In this document: positions 31,452-39,410 of the stretch, piece after piece
Layout of the letters: the number at the start of each line of letters is the position of its first letter
How positions within the stretch are numbered: the first letter of the stretch is position 1
NCBI GenBank assembly: GCA_019117485.1
Contig: DWZQ01000043.1
Coordinates: 1-61,901, forward strand
Length of the DNA stretch: 61,901 nucleotides
Source of the DNA: Candidatus Agathobaculum intestinipullorum
Lineage (GTDB): Bacteria; Bacillota; Clostridia; Oscillospirales; Butyricicoccaceae
Direction of reading: 5' to 3'
Position numbers and translations under genes: made by a program
Notes under the pieces: generated by a model
Database searches by the model: none
What the model saw: the letters and a program-made list of their open reading frames with translations, nothing else
What the model was told of the DNA's origin: nothing

Positions 31452-32621
31452 TTGAACTTGAATCGAGATACCATCAAAAAACTGTTGGGGCTGATTGCGT
31501 TTGCAATCCTGCTCTATGTCGGTTTGCAGAATACCAAAATGGTTTCGGCCGCGCTGCGCTATGTGGCCGGGCTGATTGCACCGTTCCTGATCGGCGGCTG
31601 CATTGCGTTTATCTTAAATGTGCCCATGCGCTTTTTTGAAACCAAGGTGTTTGCGGCAATCAAACCGGTACCCATCAAGGGTGTGGGAAAACTGCGCCGT
31701 ATCCTCAGCCTGTTGCTGACGCTTACCGTTGTGTTGGGTGTGATCGTGTTCGTGGTGTTCATGGTCGCGCCGGAACTGTACCAGTCGTTTGCGGCAATTG
31801 GGCGCGAGATGACGCAGTTTACCAACCGTGTGCCGCAGATGCTGGCGGAGGCGCGCGAGCGCTTGCCCATGTTTGCGGAAGAGATTGATAAAATTAGCGA
31901 CGATTTGCTCAACATCGACTGGAAAGAAATCGGCCAGATGGCCACCGATTTCCTGCAAAACAGCAACTTCCTGAGCAGCACGGTTTCGATTGCGACATCG
32001 GTGGTGAGCGGTGTGGCAAATACGATTATCGGTATTGTGTTCGCCATCTATATCCTGTTGCAGAAGGAAAACCTTGGCCGCCAGTTCCGCCGTCTGTTTT
32101 ACGCGCAGTTCCCGGAGGCGGGCGTCGACCGTTTTCTGGAAGTGTGCAACCTGACTTCGGTATCCTTTAACAGTTTCTTGTCCGGCCAGTGTTTGGAAGC
32201 GGTTATCCTCGGGCTGATGTTTTTCATCAGCATGTCGGTACTCAAGATGGAGTATGCGCTGGTTGTTGCCGTGCTGATCGGTGTGACCTCGCTCATCCCG
32301 ATTTTTGGCGCGTTCATCGGCTGTATTGTAGGCGCGTTCCTGATTCTGATTGCGAACCCGATCCAAGCGCTGTGGTTTATCATATTGTTCCTTGTGTTAC
32401 AACAGATTGAGGGCAATGTGATCTACCCACGCGTGGTTGGCGGTTCGGTTGGCCTGCCGTCGATTTGGGTGCTGGTTGCCGTCACGTTGGGCGCAAGCCT
32501 CGCAGGCGTACTGGGTATCCTGTTTGCGATCCCGATTGTTTCGGTCATCTATACGTTGCTGCGGGAGCATGTCCGTTCGCGTCTCCGTGCGCGCGACATC
32601 GCGGAGGAAAAAATCAAGTGA
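31452..32621 (+). CDS. AI-2E family transporter (PerM/YdbI-like membrane protein)
   Basis: 389 residues with seven to eight membrane segments: two N-terminal, a long amphipathic extracytoplasmic part (~95-165), then the family core GVTSLIPIFGAFIGCIVGAFL and the C-terminal PRVVGGSVGLPSIWVLVAVTLGA-type segment. Members include the AI-2 exporter TqsA and Na+/H+ antiporters, so the substrate cannot be named. I chose TTG 31452 (MNLNRDTIKK), 7 nt after GAGGG; TTG 31428 lies at the transcription start. Confidence 0.9.
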   Translation: MNLNRDTIKKLLGLIAFAILLYVGLQNTKMVSAALRYVAGLIAPFLIGGCIAFILNVPMRFFETKVFAAIKPVPIKGVGKLRRILSLLLTLTVVLGVIVFVVFMVAPELYQSFAAIGREMTQFTNRVPQMLAEARERLPMFAEEIDKISDDLLNIDWKEIGQMATDFLQNSNFLSSTVSIATSVVSGVANTIIGIVFAIYILLQKENLGRQFRRLFYAQFPEAGVDRFLEVCNLTSVSFNSFLSGQCLEAVILGLMFFISMSVLKMEYALVVAVLIGVTSLIPIFGAFIGCIVGAFLILIANPIQALWFIILFLVLQQIEGNVIYPRVVGGSVGLPSIWVLVAVTLGASLAGVLGILFAIPIVSVIYTLLREHVRSRLRARDIAEEKIK

Positions 32622-32627
32622 ATACCA

Positions 32628-32660
32628 GCGGCCCGGGGGACTTGCCCCGGGCCGCTTTGT
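32628..32660 (+). terminator. Terminator after the AI-2E transporter gene
   Basis: An 11-bp perfect GC stem (32628-32638 with 32645-32655) is followed by TTTGT. Confidence 0.85.
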
Positions 32661-32710
32661 CGTCTGGTGGATACAAGATATAAACAAATCATGAATTTTT
32701 GCCCGCCCCC

Positions 32711-32739
32711 TTGATTTTTCCTGTCTGCTGGATTATCAT
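32711..32739 (+). promoter_or_regulatory. SigA promoter of htpG
   Basis: TTGATT-N17-TATCAT, placing the transcription start at about 32746, directly at the CIRCE element. Confidence 0.75.
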
Positions 32740-32746
32740 AACAGTG

Positions 32747-32773
32747 TTGGCACTCTCGGATGTAGAGTGCTAA
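32747..32773 (+). promoter_or_regulatory. CIRCE operator (HrcA binding site)
   Basis: TTGGCACTC-N9-GAGTGCTAA differs from the CIRCE consensus (TTAGCACTC-N9-GAGTGCTAA) at one base. It lies at the transcription start, so HrcA would repress htpG until heat or unfolded-protein stress. Confidence 0.92.
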
Positions 32774-32801
32774 TACCAATTATTGCAGAGGTGTATCAAT
32801 C

Positions 32802-34709
32802 ATGGAAAAGAAACAGTTTCAGGCGGAGTCCAAGCGCCTGCTTGATTTGATGATCAACTCGATCTATACGCACAAGGAGATTTTTCTGCGCGAGCTGATC
32901 TCGAACGCGTCGGATGCGACGGATAAGCTGTACTATAACGCGATGAAGGAAGGCAAGACCGGTGTGACGCGCGACAGCCTGCCGATCGAGATCACACTGG
33001 ATAAGGAAGGCCGCAAGTTCATTATCGAGGATCACGGCTGCGGCATGACGGCGGAGGAGCTTGAAAGCAACCTCGGTACGATTGCGCGCTCCGGCTCGCT
33101 GGCGTTCAAGAAGGAAAATGACGCGCTGGACGATGTCGATATCATCGGCCAGTTTGGCGTGGGTTTCTATGCGGCGTTCATGGTGGCAAGCCATGTCGAG
33201 GTCGTCTCCCGCGCGCTCGGCAGTGATACGGCCAACCGCTGGGAATCGGACGGCGCGGAGGGCTATGAGATTTCCCCATGCGAAAAGGCGGAAAACGGCA
33301 CGCGCATTACGCTGACCATCAAGGACAACACGGACAGTGAGAATTACGATGAGTTCCTTGAGGCATACCGTATTCAGGCGCTCGTGAAGAAGTATTCGGA
33401 CTATATCCGCTACCCGATTAAGATGGATATGACGCGCTCGCGCATGAAGGAGAAGCCGGCTGACGCGGGTGACGACTATCAGCCTGAGTGGGAGGAGTAC
33501 GTCGAGAATACGACGCTCAACTCGATGGTGCCGATTTGGAAGAAGTCCAAGAAGGAGCTGACCGACGAGGACTACAACAGCTTTTACACCGGAAAGTTCT
33601 ATGATTATCAGCCGCCGCTCTGCCATATCCACACGAGCGTCGAGGGTGCGGTCACCTATACCGCGATGTTGTTCATCCCGGCGCATGCGCCGCTGGACTA
33701 TTATACCAAGGATTATGAGAAGGGTTTGCAGCTATATTCCAACGGCGTACTGATCATGGATAAATGCGCCGACCTGCTGCCCGACCATTTCAGCTTTGTG
33801 CGCGGTATGGTCGATACGGCCGACTTGTCGCTCAATATCTCGCGTGAGATGTTGCAGCACGACCGCCACCTCAAGGCGATTGCGCAGAGCTTGGAGAAGA
33901 AGATCAAGAGCGAGCTGCTCAAGATGCAGAAGGATAAGCGCGAGGATTATGAAACCTTCTGGAAGGCGTTTGGCCGTCAGGTCAAGTATGGAGCCTATGT
34001 GGAGTATGGTGCGCATAAGGAACTGTTGCAGGATCTGCTGATGTACCATTCCTCCACCGAGGATAAGCTGGTCACGCTGTCCGAATATGTTTCCCGCATG
34101 AAGGAAGACCAGAAGTATATTTACTATGCCTGCGGCGAGACGGTAGATAAGATCAAGCTGCTGCCTGCGATGGAAACGTTGGGCGACAAGGGCTTTGAAG
34201 TGCTGTGTCTGGATGACAATATCGACGAATTCTGCATCAAAATGCTGGCAAACTATCAGGAGAAGGAATTCAAGTCGATCACGGATGCCGATCTGGGTCT
34301 GGACAGTGAGGACGACAAGGAAGAGATCAAGAAGATGACCGAGGAGAACAGCGCACTACTGTCCGCATTGGGCGAAGCGTTGTCCGGCAAGGTCAAGTCG
34401 GTCGGGCTGACGCGCCGCCTCAAGAGCCACCCGTGCTGCCTGCGTGCCGAAGGCCCGGTCACGCTTGAGATGGAAAAGGTACTCAACCAGCAGGCGCTCG
34501 ATGACAGCCAGCGCGTGCATGCCGACCGTGTGCTCGAGCTGAACGCCTCGCATCCGATTTTCGCCAAGCTGTGCCAGATGCAGGCGGAAGGCTCGGATCA
34601 GCTGAAAACCTATGCGGATATCCTGTATACGCAGGCACTGCTGATCGAAGGCTTGCCGGTCGAAGATCCGGTGGCCTATGCCAACGCGGTATGCAGCCTG
34701 ATCTGCTAA
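32802..34709 (+). CDS. htpG: Molecular chaperone HtpG (Hsp90)
   Basis: 635 residues, full-length bacterial Hsp90. The N-terminal GHKL ATPase domain has ELISNASDATDKL (E/N motif, ~30-42), the Asp motif in IEDHGCGMT, and GQFGVGFYAAF (~118). The middle domain carries the catalytic Arg loop ISREMLQHD (~345), and a C-terminal dimerisation domain follows. ATG 32802 follows GAGGTG. It has its own promoter with a CIRCE element and a 37-nt gap to the lipid kinase gene. Confidence 0.97.
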   Translation: MEKKQFQAESKRLLDLMINSIYTHKEIFLRELISNASDATDKLYYNAMKEGKTGVTRDSLPIEITLDKEGRKFIIEDHGCGMTAEELESNLGTIARSGSLAFKKENDALDDVDIIGQFGVGFYAAFMVASHVEVVSRALGSDTANRWESDGAEGYEISPCEKAENGTRITLTIKDNTDSENYDEFLEAYRIQALVKKYSDYIRYPIKMDMTRSRMKEKPADAGDDYQPEWEEYVENTTLNSMVPIWKKSKKELTDEDYNSFYTGKFYDYQPPLCHIHTSVEGAVTYTAMLFIPAHAPLDYYTKDYEKGLQLYSNGVLIMDKCADLLPDHFSFVRGMVDTADLSLNISREMLQHDRHLKAIAQSLEKKIKSELLKMQKDKREDYETFWKAFGRQVKYGAYVEYGAHKELLQDLLMYHSSTEDKLVTLSEYVSRMKEDQKYIYYACGETVDKIKLLPAMETLGDKGFEVLCLDDNIDEFCIKMLANYQEKEFKSITDADLGLDSEDDKEEIKKMTEENSALLSALGEALSGKVKSVGLTRRLKSHPCCLRAEGPVTLEMEKVLNQQALDDSQRVHADRVLELNASHPIFAKLCQMQAEGSDQLKTYADILYTQALLIEGLPVEDPVAYANAVCSLIC

Positions 34710-34746
34710 GTTTTGACCTGAGCGACCGCCAAAGGAGGTGCGTCTG

Positions 34747-35661
34747 GTGAAGAAACTGCTTTGGATTGTCAATCCCCATGCCGGCCGCGGCGCGATGAGC
34801 GGCAAGGTCATCGGCTGCGTGACTGCTTTTCAGCAGGCCGGATATGATGTGACGCTGTATGTCACACAGGGCGCACAGGACGCGACCCGCGTCGCGCGCG
34901 AGCGGGCAGGGGAGTTCGACCGCATTATCTGTGCAGGCGGCGATGGCACGCTCAATGAGGTCGTGACCGGTCTGATGGAGGCTCCGGTGCGGCCGTCTTT
35001 GGGCTATATCCCGGCCGGTACGACCAACGACTTTGCACAGAGTTTGGATATTCCCAAGGTACCGGCTGAGGCGGCGGTGATCGCGGCGGGCGATCGGTTA
35101 CAGGCGCTTGATATCGGACGGTTTAACGACCGGTATTTTAACTATATCGCAGCGTTCGGCGTGTTTACCGAGGTGTCCTATGCTACGCCCCAGCAATCGA
35201 AGAATATTTTCGGTCGTGCGGCCTATATCTTTGAGGGCGTCAAGGCGCTGACCAACATCAAGGCATATCACATCCGCGTTGAGAGTGAAGAAGTCACTAT
35301 CGAGGATGATTTCATCTACGGCATGGTGACAAATTCCGTTTCGGTCGGCGGATTCAAGGGAATCACGCCGGATGGCGTTGCGCTGGACGACGGGCTGCAC
35401 GAGGTGCTGCTCGTCTATCCGGTGGAAAACCCGATGGAACTGCAATGGCTGGTCAATGATTTGCTGACGCATAATATGGAATCGACGCGGTTTGTCTATT
35501 TCCGTACCGCGCATATCACATTTGACGCGGTGGATGAGATCCCGTGGACGCTGGATGGCGAGTTTGGCGGCGCGGTGCAGCGTGCGGAGATCACCAACTG
35601 CGCCCGCGCGATCACTTTCGCCACGGGCGAGGGCAAAAAGCAGGAGCTGTCGGACAAGTGA
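34747..35661 (+). CDS. Diacylglycerol/lipid kinase family protein (YegS/DagK-like)
   Basis: 304 residues. The diacylglycerol-kinase catalytic domain has WIVNPHAGRG (~7-16), the nucleotide motif AGGDGTLNEV (~59-68) and PAGTTNDFA (~89-97), followed by a C-terminal beta-sandwich with LDDGLHEV. It probably phosphorylates diacylglycerol at the membrane for lipid recycling, which matters where lipoteichoic acid is made; the exact lipid is not certain. GTG 34747 follows AAAGGAGGTG; a GTG at 34738 is part of that site. Likely co-transcribed with htpG. Confidence 0.92.
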   Translation: MKKLLWIVNPHAGRGAMSGKVIGCVTAFQQAGYDVTLYVTQGAQDATRVARERAGEFDRIICAGGDGTLNEVVTGLMEAPVRPSLGYIPAGTTNDFAQSLDIPKVPAEAAVIAAGDRLQALDIGRFNDRYFNYIAAFGVFTEVSYATPQQSKNIFGRAAYIFEGVKALTNIKAYHIRVESEEVTIEDDFIYGMVTNSVSVGGFKGITPDGVALDDGLHEVLLVYPVENPMELQWLVNDLLTHNMESTRFVYFRTAHITFDAVDEIPWTLDGEFGGAVQRAEITNCARAITFATGEGKKQELSDK

Positions 35662-35756
35662 CGGAAACCACTTCTATAAAATTCATTCCCAGTGGGGCTT
35701 TATATGCACCACTTGCCTGTCGTCTGCTTATATTGATGACAGGAGCGTGATGCGCT

Positions 35757-35903
35757 ATGTTTTGTCGCTGTCAGGCGATTGGCCTTGCCGCCCTCTGTCT
35801 GGGGTTGGGCCTGCTGCTCGGCGGGTTGCTTGGGCTGTGCCTGCCGGTTTGGCCCGTGGCGCTGGCGCTGATTGCCGCAGGCTGGTTCCTGCTTCGCTGT
35901 TAA
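35757..35903 (+). CDS. Small membrane peptide (48 aa) upstream of spoVM-like gene
   Basis: ATG 35757, with AGGAG at 35741-35745. After MFCRCQAIG the product is two hydrophobic stretches (~9-29 and ~32-46, Leu/Gly/Ala-rich) ending FLLRC. It has three Cys in the first 14 residues. No family is recognised. It stops 18 nt before the spoVM-like start, so the two are probably co-transcribed. An overlapping frame from ATG 35750 is an alternative but gives an Arg/Gly-rich product without membrane character. Confidence 0.6.
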   Translation: MFCRCQAIGLAALCLGLGLLLGGLLGLCLPVWPVALALIAAGWFLLRC

Positions 35904-35921
35904 TGGGAGGTGGACGATTTG

Positions 35922-35993
35922 ATGAAGGTTGTCGTTTGGAAGAGTCCGAAATACTTGCGCGGTATTCTGTGTAAGCTGTTCCATGTGGAGTGA
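35922..35993 (+). CDS. spoVM: Stage V sporulation protein M-like peptide (SpoVM)
   Basis: 23 residues beginning MKVVVWKSPK and continuing YLRGILCKLF, with a strong GGGAGGTGG ribosome site 8 nt before ATG 35922. From memory B. subtilis SpoVM (26 aa) starts MKFYTIKLPKFLGGIV. The two align without gaps, sharing K2, K7, P9, K10, L12, G14 and I15. Pro9 is the residue needed for recognising convex membrane. SpoVM is an amphipathic helix that marks the forespore surface and anchors SpoIVA for coat assembly. Too short for automatic calling. The C-terminal tail (HVE) differs from the basic end in Bacillus. Confidence 0.75.
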   Translation: MKVVVWKSPKYLRGILCKLFHVE

Positions 35994-36067
35994 AACACCT
36001 GCCGTCCGCAGAGAAAAGGCGGGGCTGCATCCCCGCGCGCGACAAGTCCCACATGGAATGTGAAACA
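35979..36067 (+). repeat. Nested inverted and direct repeats over the spoVM 3' end
   Basis: Arms TTCCATGTGG (35979-35988) and CCACATGGAA (36049-36058) are exact reverse complements. Inside is a GCGGGG/CCCCGC hairpin (36019-36036). Each arm is followed within 2 nt by GTGAAACA (35990-35997, 36060-36067). The element could fold as one RNA structure ending the transcript, or be a protein-binding site. There is no T-tract. A further weak hairpin (36086-36114) follows. Confidence 0.55.
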
Positions 36068-36249
36068 AGGCATTATCTGATTTTGGGCGGCAGTCGGTAG
36101 ATCCGGCTGCCGCCTTATCCATGTCATATGAAATGATGCGGCGTTGCTTGATTTTTTTATTGAGGATGGGACGGATGCTGGTTGGTATTGGAGGGCTTTT
36201 CTGTGGGTAACGATGCGTTTGCGGCACATACTAACCGCGGGAGGGATGC

Positions 36250-36483
36250 ATGATGCAGCACAAGCCTTTGACACCACAGCAGAAGGACGCCGCAGAAAAA
36301 GTTTTCACATGGATGTCCTGCTCGACAGCAGCTTCGGTAAACGGCGATACCGGCAACGAAGAAGATGGACAGCCAGTCGGCGTGGCGCTGCCGCCGCATG
36401 AGCGGGGCTGCGGCCATGCGCATCCGATGCGCGGTACGAACCATGAGGATTTGCGCGAATGGTGTACGCGGCACGAAAGCTGA
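36250..36483 (+). CDS. Hypothetical 77-aa hydrophilic protein
   Basis: ATG 36250 (or 36253) follows GGGAGGGA. The product is soluble, with DAAEKVFTWMSCSTAAS near the start and a His/Cys-rich second half (HERGCGHAHPM, WCTRHES). No domain is recognised. Codon use resembles neighbouring genes, and a GC hairpin follows the stop. The opposite strand also has an open frame here, but it lacks a ribosome site and runs over the next promoter. Confidence 0.45.
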   Translation: MMQHKPLTPQQKDAAEKVFTWMSCSTAASVNGDTGNEEDGQPVGVALPPHERGCGHAHPMRGTNHEDLREWCTRHES

Positions 36484-36497
36484 GCGTCGGCCATACT

Positions 36498-36523
36498 GAG
36501 CCGCCGGGAATATCCGGCGGCTC
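36498..36523. terminator. Hairpin after the 77-aa gene, possible terminator
   Basis: A 10-bp perfect GC stem (36498-36507 with 36514-36523), loop GAATAT. There is no T-tract after it. Confidence 0.5.
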
Positions 36524-36540
36524 CCGGCTTGTGTCATGGT

Positions 36541-36569
36541 TTTACATTTTAAGCGGCCTATGGTATAAT
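36541..36569 (+). promoter_or_regulatory. Strong SigA promoter upstream of the 99-aa membrane protein gene
   Basis: TTTACA-N17-TATAAT with TGG before the -10. Confidence 0.85.
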
Positions 36570-36575
36570 GGCCGT

Positions 36576-36723
36576 AAACATATATTGCGTAGGCGCTCAC
36601 AATTTTGATGTGGAATGCCTGCATAGGCATGGACGGAAAGTATCATAAAGCCGATATGGCTGCTGCATGACCGTTCACCGTTTCCCTCGAAGCGGCATAG
36701 TCTGCTGACAGGAGGGGAGGCGT
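36576..36723 (+). other. Long, possibly structured leader RNA
   Basis: About 147 nt lie between the predicted start site and ATG 36724. Local hairpins include TGCCT-GCAT-AGGCA (near 36615) and AGCC-GATAT-GGCT (near 36651), and a possible pairing of GGAAA with TTTCC. No known riboswitch consensus is recognised. Confidence 0.45.
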
Positions 36724-37023
36724 ATGTCTGTGTTTTGGCAGTCTGTTCTGGCGGTATTTGCAGCTGTCGGTTTTTACACCCTGTTGCATACGGTTTATGA
36801 GGCGGTTGCAAGCCGTGTGCTGCGCATGCATGGCACGGCCGAGCTGATGCTGTACGGCGATGGTGCAGATGCGGCCAGCGAGCAGCTGATCCGCATTGCG
36901 CTGCGCATGCGGCGGCAGTACCTACCGGGCATGACGATCACGTTTGTGGAAATCGGCAACGGAAAAGAGCCGAATGCGGCACGGCATTTGGCAGCACGGC
37001 AGGATATTATGTATCTGGAATAA
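36724..37023 (+). CDS. Hypothetical membrane-anchored 99-aa protein
   Basis: ATG 36724 has AGGAGGGGAGG upstream. One N-terminal membrane helix (about residues 5-25, VLAVFAAVGFYTLLHTVY) is followed by a cytoplasmic alpha/beta domain (ELMLYGDGADAASEQLIRIALRMR ... MTITFVEIGNG). No named family is recognised. It precedes recD2 by 14 nt and shares its transcript. Confidence 0.75.
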   Translation: MSVFWQSVLAVFAAVGFYTLLHTVYEAVASRVLRMHGTAELMLYGDGADAASEQLIRIALRMRRQYLPGMTITFVEIGNGKEPNAARHLAARQDIMYLE

Positions 37024-37037
37024 GGGAAAAGGAACGG

Positions 37038-39305
37038 TTGCGTTTGGACGAGAAGGAATATTTGCTCATCCGTGGTACGGTGGAGCAGGTTGTGTTTTAT
37101 AATCAGGAAAACGGGTACGCCGTGCTGCGTTTGCTTGCGCAGGACGGCGCGGAGGTGACCGCGACGGGGGTATTCCCCAATATTGGGCTGGGGGAGGAGG
37201 TCATCCTGACCGGCGTCTGGGTGACCCACCCTTCCTACGGCGAACAGTTTACAACAGAGGCATTCGAGCGCCGTTTGCCCAGTTCGGTGCGCGGCATCGC
37301 GGAGTATCTGGGTTCGGGCGTTATCCGCGGTGTGGGGCCGAGGCTCGCCAGCCGTATTGCGGAAAAATTCAGGGAGGACACCTTCGAGGTGCTCGCCAAC
37401 GAGCCTGAACGGTTGACCGATATCCGTGGCATCACGGTGAAAAAGGCGCGTGAGATCGGCCGCCAATTTACCGAGCAGAACGAAATGCGCCTGCTGATGG
37501 ATTTTTTGGCGGAGCACGCGTTGCCGGTGTCGTTAACGCCGTTGCTGTATAAGCGCCTGCATGACAGCGCGATAGACGCGCTGTGTGAAAACCCCTATCT
37601 GCTATGCGACCCGTATTACGATGTCGATTTCCGGCTCGCGGACGGACTTGCGATGGAGCTGGGATTATCGCTCTTATCGGATGAGCGCGCGGACGCGGGT
37701 GTGCAGTATACGTTGGTGTACAATCTGGACAATGGACATACGTTTATCCCGGTAGAAAAGCTGACGCGTGCCGTCTGCATGCTTTTATCGGATGACGAGG
37801 TTGTATTTGACGAAGCCCGTGCGCTGGCCAGCATTGAACGCCTGCGCGACAAAGGGCGGCTGGTGTGTGAGCATATCGCGGGGCGGGATGCCGTTTACCT
37901 GCGCGATATGCACGATGCCGAGGCTTATCTGGCAGAAATGCTTGGCAGCATGGCGGAACACAGCTACCAATACGATTTTGACGTAGATGCATTGTTACAG
38001 GCGCTTGTGATGGATAGTCCGGTAAACTATTCGGACAAGCAGCAGCTTGCAATCGCCACCGCGGCGCGCAACGGGCTGGTCATTCTGACCGGTGGGCCGG
38101 GTACAGGCAAAACGACGACCGTGCGCGGCATTTTGCAGGTGTTTGAGGCGCTTGGGCTAAATACGTTGCTTGCAGCGCCCACCGGCCGGGCGGCTAAGCG
38201 GCTGTCCGACCTGACTGGTATGGAGGCCAAAACCATCCACCGGCTGCTGGAAGCCGGCTTTGGCCCGGGCGGACGCACGGCTTTCGCCCGCAACCTGACC
38301 AACCCGCTTGAGTGCGACGCAGTCATTTTGGACGAGGTTTCGATGGTCGATATCACGCTGATGCAGGCGATGCTGTCCGCGCTGCCATACGGGGCGCGTC
38401 TGGTGCTGGTGGGCGATGCAGATCAGCTGCCACCGGTCGGGCCGGGGAACTTCCTGCGTGACCTGATTACCTCGCAGCGCGTGCCGACCATCCAGCTGAC
38501 CGAGATTTTCCGGCAGGCGCAGCAATCCGATATCGTTATGAACGCACACGCGGTCAATGAGGGGCGGATGCCTGTGCCGTCCGGCGCGGACGGCGACTTT
38601 TTCCTGATGCGCCGCAGCGATTCCGCTGCCGTTATCGAAACGGTGGCGCAGCTGTGCGCGACGCGCCTGCCGGCGCACTATGGGCTTTCCCCTTCGCAAA
38701 TCCAAGTGCTCTCGCCGGCCAAACGGCAGGGGAGCGGCACAATTGCCCTGAACCGGCGGTTACAGCAGGCGCTCAATCCGCCGGATGAGAACAAGTTGGA
38801 AAAACGCTTTGGCGATTGGGTATTCCGCGAGGGCGACCGCGTCATGCAGGTGCGGAACAATTATGATATTATTTGGGAAAAGGGCGCGGATGGCGAGCAG
38901 GGAACCGGCGTTTTTAACGGCGACGTGGGCGAGATCGTGCAGATATTCCCACGGCAGGAGTGCATGATCGTGCGGTTTGACGACCGTCTGGCGACCTATA
39001 CATACGATATGCTGGGCGAGTTGGAGCTGGCATACGCCGTTACTGTCCATAAATCGCAGGGCAGCGAATTCGACGCGGTTGTGCTCGCGTTATCGGATGG
39101 GCTGCCGCGCAAATTGCTCACGCGCAATATTTTGTACACTGCGATCACGCGTGCCAAGCAACTTCTGGTGATTGTGGGCAGTCAGGACGTAGTGGCCTAT
39201 ATGGTAGGCAATAACCAGAAAGGCAGACGGTATAGCGCGTTGCGCGCGCGGCTGCGGGGCGAGATGCTGCCCCATCAGGCGGAAACCGGGGCGAAAGCCG
39301 AGTAA
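37038..39305 (+). CDS. recD2: ATP-dependent DNA helicase RecD2
   Basis: 755 residues, the long RecD2 form found in bacteria without RecBCD. An N-terminal OB-like domain is followed by helix-hairpin-helix motifs (GVIRGVGPRLASRIAEKF; LTDIRGITVKKAREIG), the SF1B helicase core with Walker A GGPGTGKTTT (~352) and Walker B VILDEVSMVD, GDADQLPPVGPG, and motif VI TAITRAK near the end. It unwinds 5'-3' and aids repair and fork stability. TTG 37038 or TTG 37044 is the start; AAGGA at 37029-37033 serves either. Confidence 0.95.
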   Translation: MRLDEKEYLLIRGTVEQVVFYNQENGYAVLRLLAQDGAEVTATGVFPNIGLGEEVILTGVWVTHPSYGEQFTTEAFERRLPSSVRGIAEYLGSGVIRGVGPRLASRIAEKFREDTFEVLANEPERLTDIRGITVKKAREIGRQFTEQNEMRLLMDFLAEHALPVSLTPLLYKRLHDSAIDALCENPYLLCDPYYDVDFRLADGLAMELGLSLLSDERADAGVQYTLVYNLDNGHTFIPVEKLTRAVCMLLSDDEVVFDEARALASIERLRDKGRLVCEHIAGRDAVYLRDMHDAEAYLAEMLGSMAEHSYQYDFDVDALLQALVMDSPVNYSDKQQLAIATAARNGLVILTGGPGTGKTTTVRGILQVFEALGLNTLLAAPTGRAAKRLSDLTGMEAKTIHRLLEAGFGPGGRTAFARNLTNPLECDAVILDEVSMVDITLMQAMLSALPYGARLVLVGDADQLPPVGPGNFLRDLITSQRVPTIQLTEIFRQAQQSDIVMNAHAVNEGRMPVPSGADGDFFLMRRSDSAAVIETVAQLCATRLPAHYGLSPSQIQVLSPAKRQGSGTIALNRRLQQALNPPDENKLEKRFGDWVFREGDRVMQVRNNYDIIWEKGADGEQGTGVFNGDVGEIVQIFPRQECMIVRFDDRLATYTYDMLGELELAYAVTVHKSQGSEFDAVVLALSDGLPRKLLTRNILYTAITRAKQLLVIVGSQDVVAYMVGNNQKGRRYSALRARLRGEMLPHQAETGAKAE

Positions 39306-39340
39306 ACCGTTTCCGACAGATAACAATTTTGTAAATAGCC

Positions 39341-39370
39341 TTGAAAATGGCGGGATACTTAGGGTATAAT
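39341..39370 (+). promoter_or_regulatory. SigA promoter of mreB
   Basis: TTGAAA-N18-TATAAT. Confidence 0.8.
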
Positions 39371-39410
39371 AATACTGCTGCTATGTGTGGTAACAGAGCA
39401 AAAAGGATGT

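Noticed and set aside
35750-35974. Overlapping frame from ATG 35750
   Set aside because: It gives an Arg/Gly/Ala-rich product that covers both small genes in the wrong frame; the ribosome sites fit the two short frames better.
35976-36068. parS-like sites (TGTTCCAT...GTGAAACA) at the end of spoVM
   Set aside because: The halves are separated by extra bases compared with the 16-bp parS palindrome, so ParB/Spo0J would not be expected to bind.
36570-36723. 6S RNA, SRP RNA or a known riboswitch in the leader
   Set aside because: No matching conserved core could be found by eye; kept as an unidentified leader.
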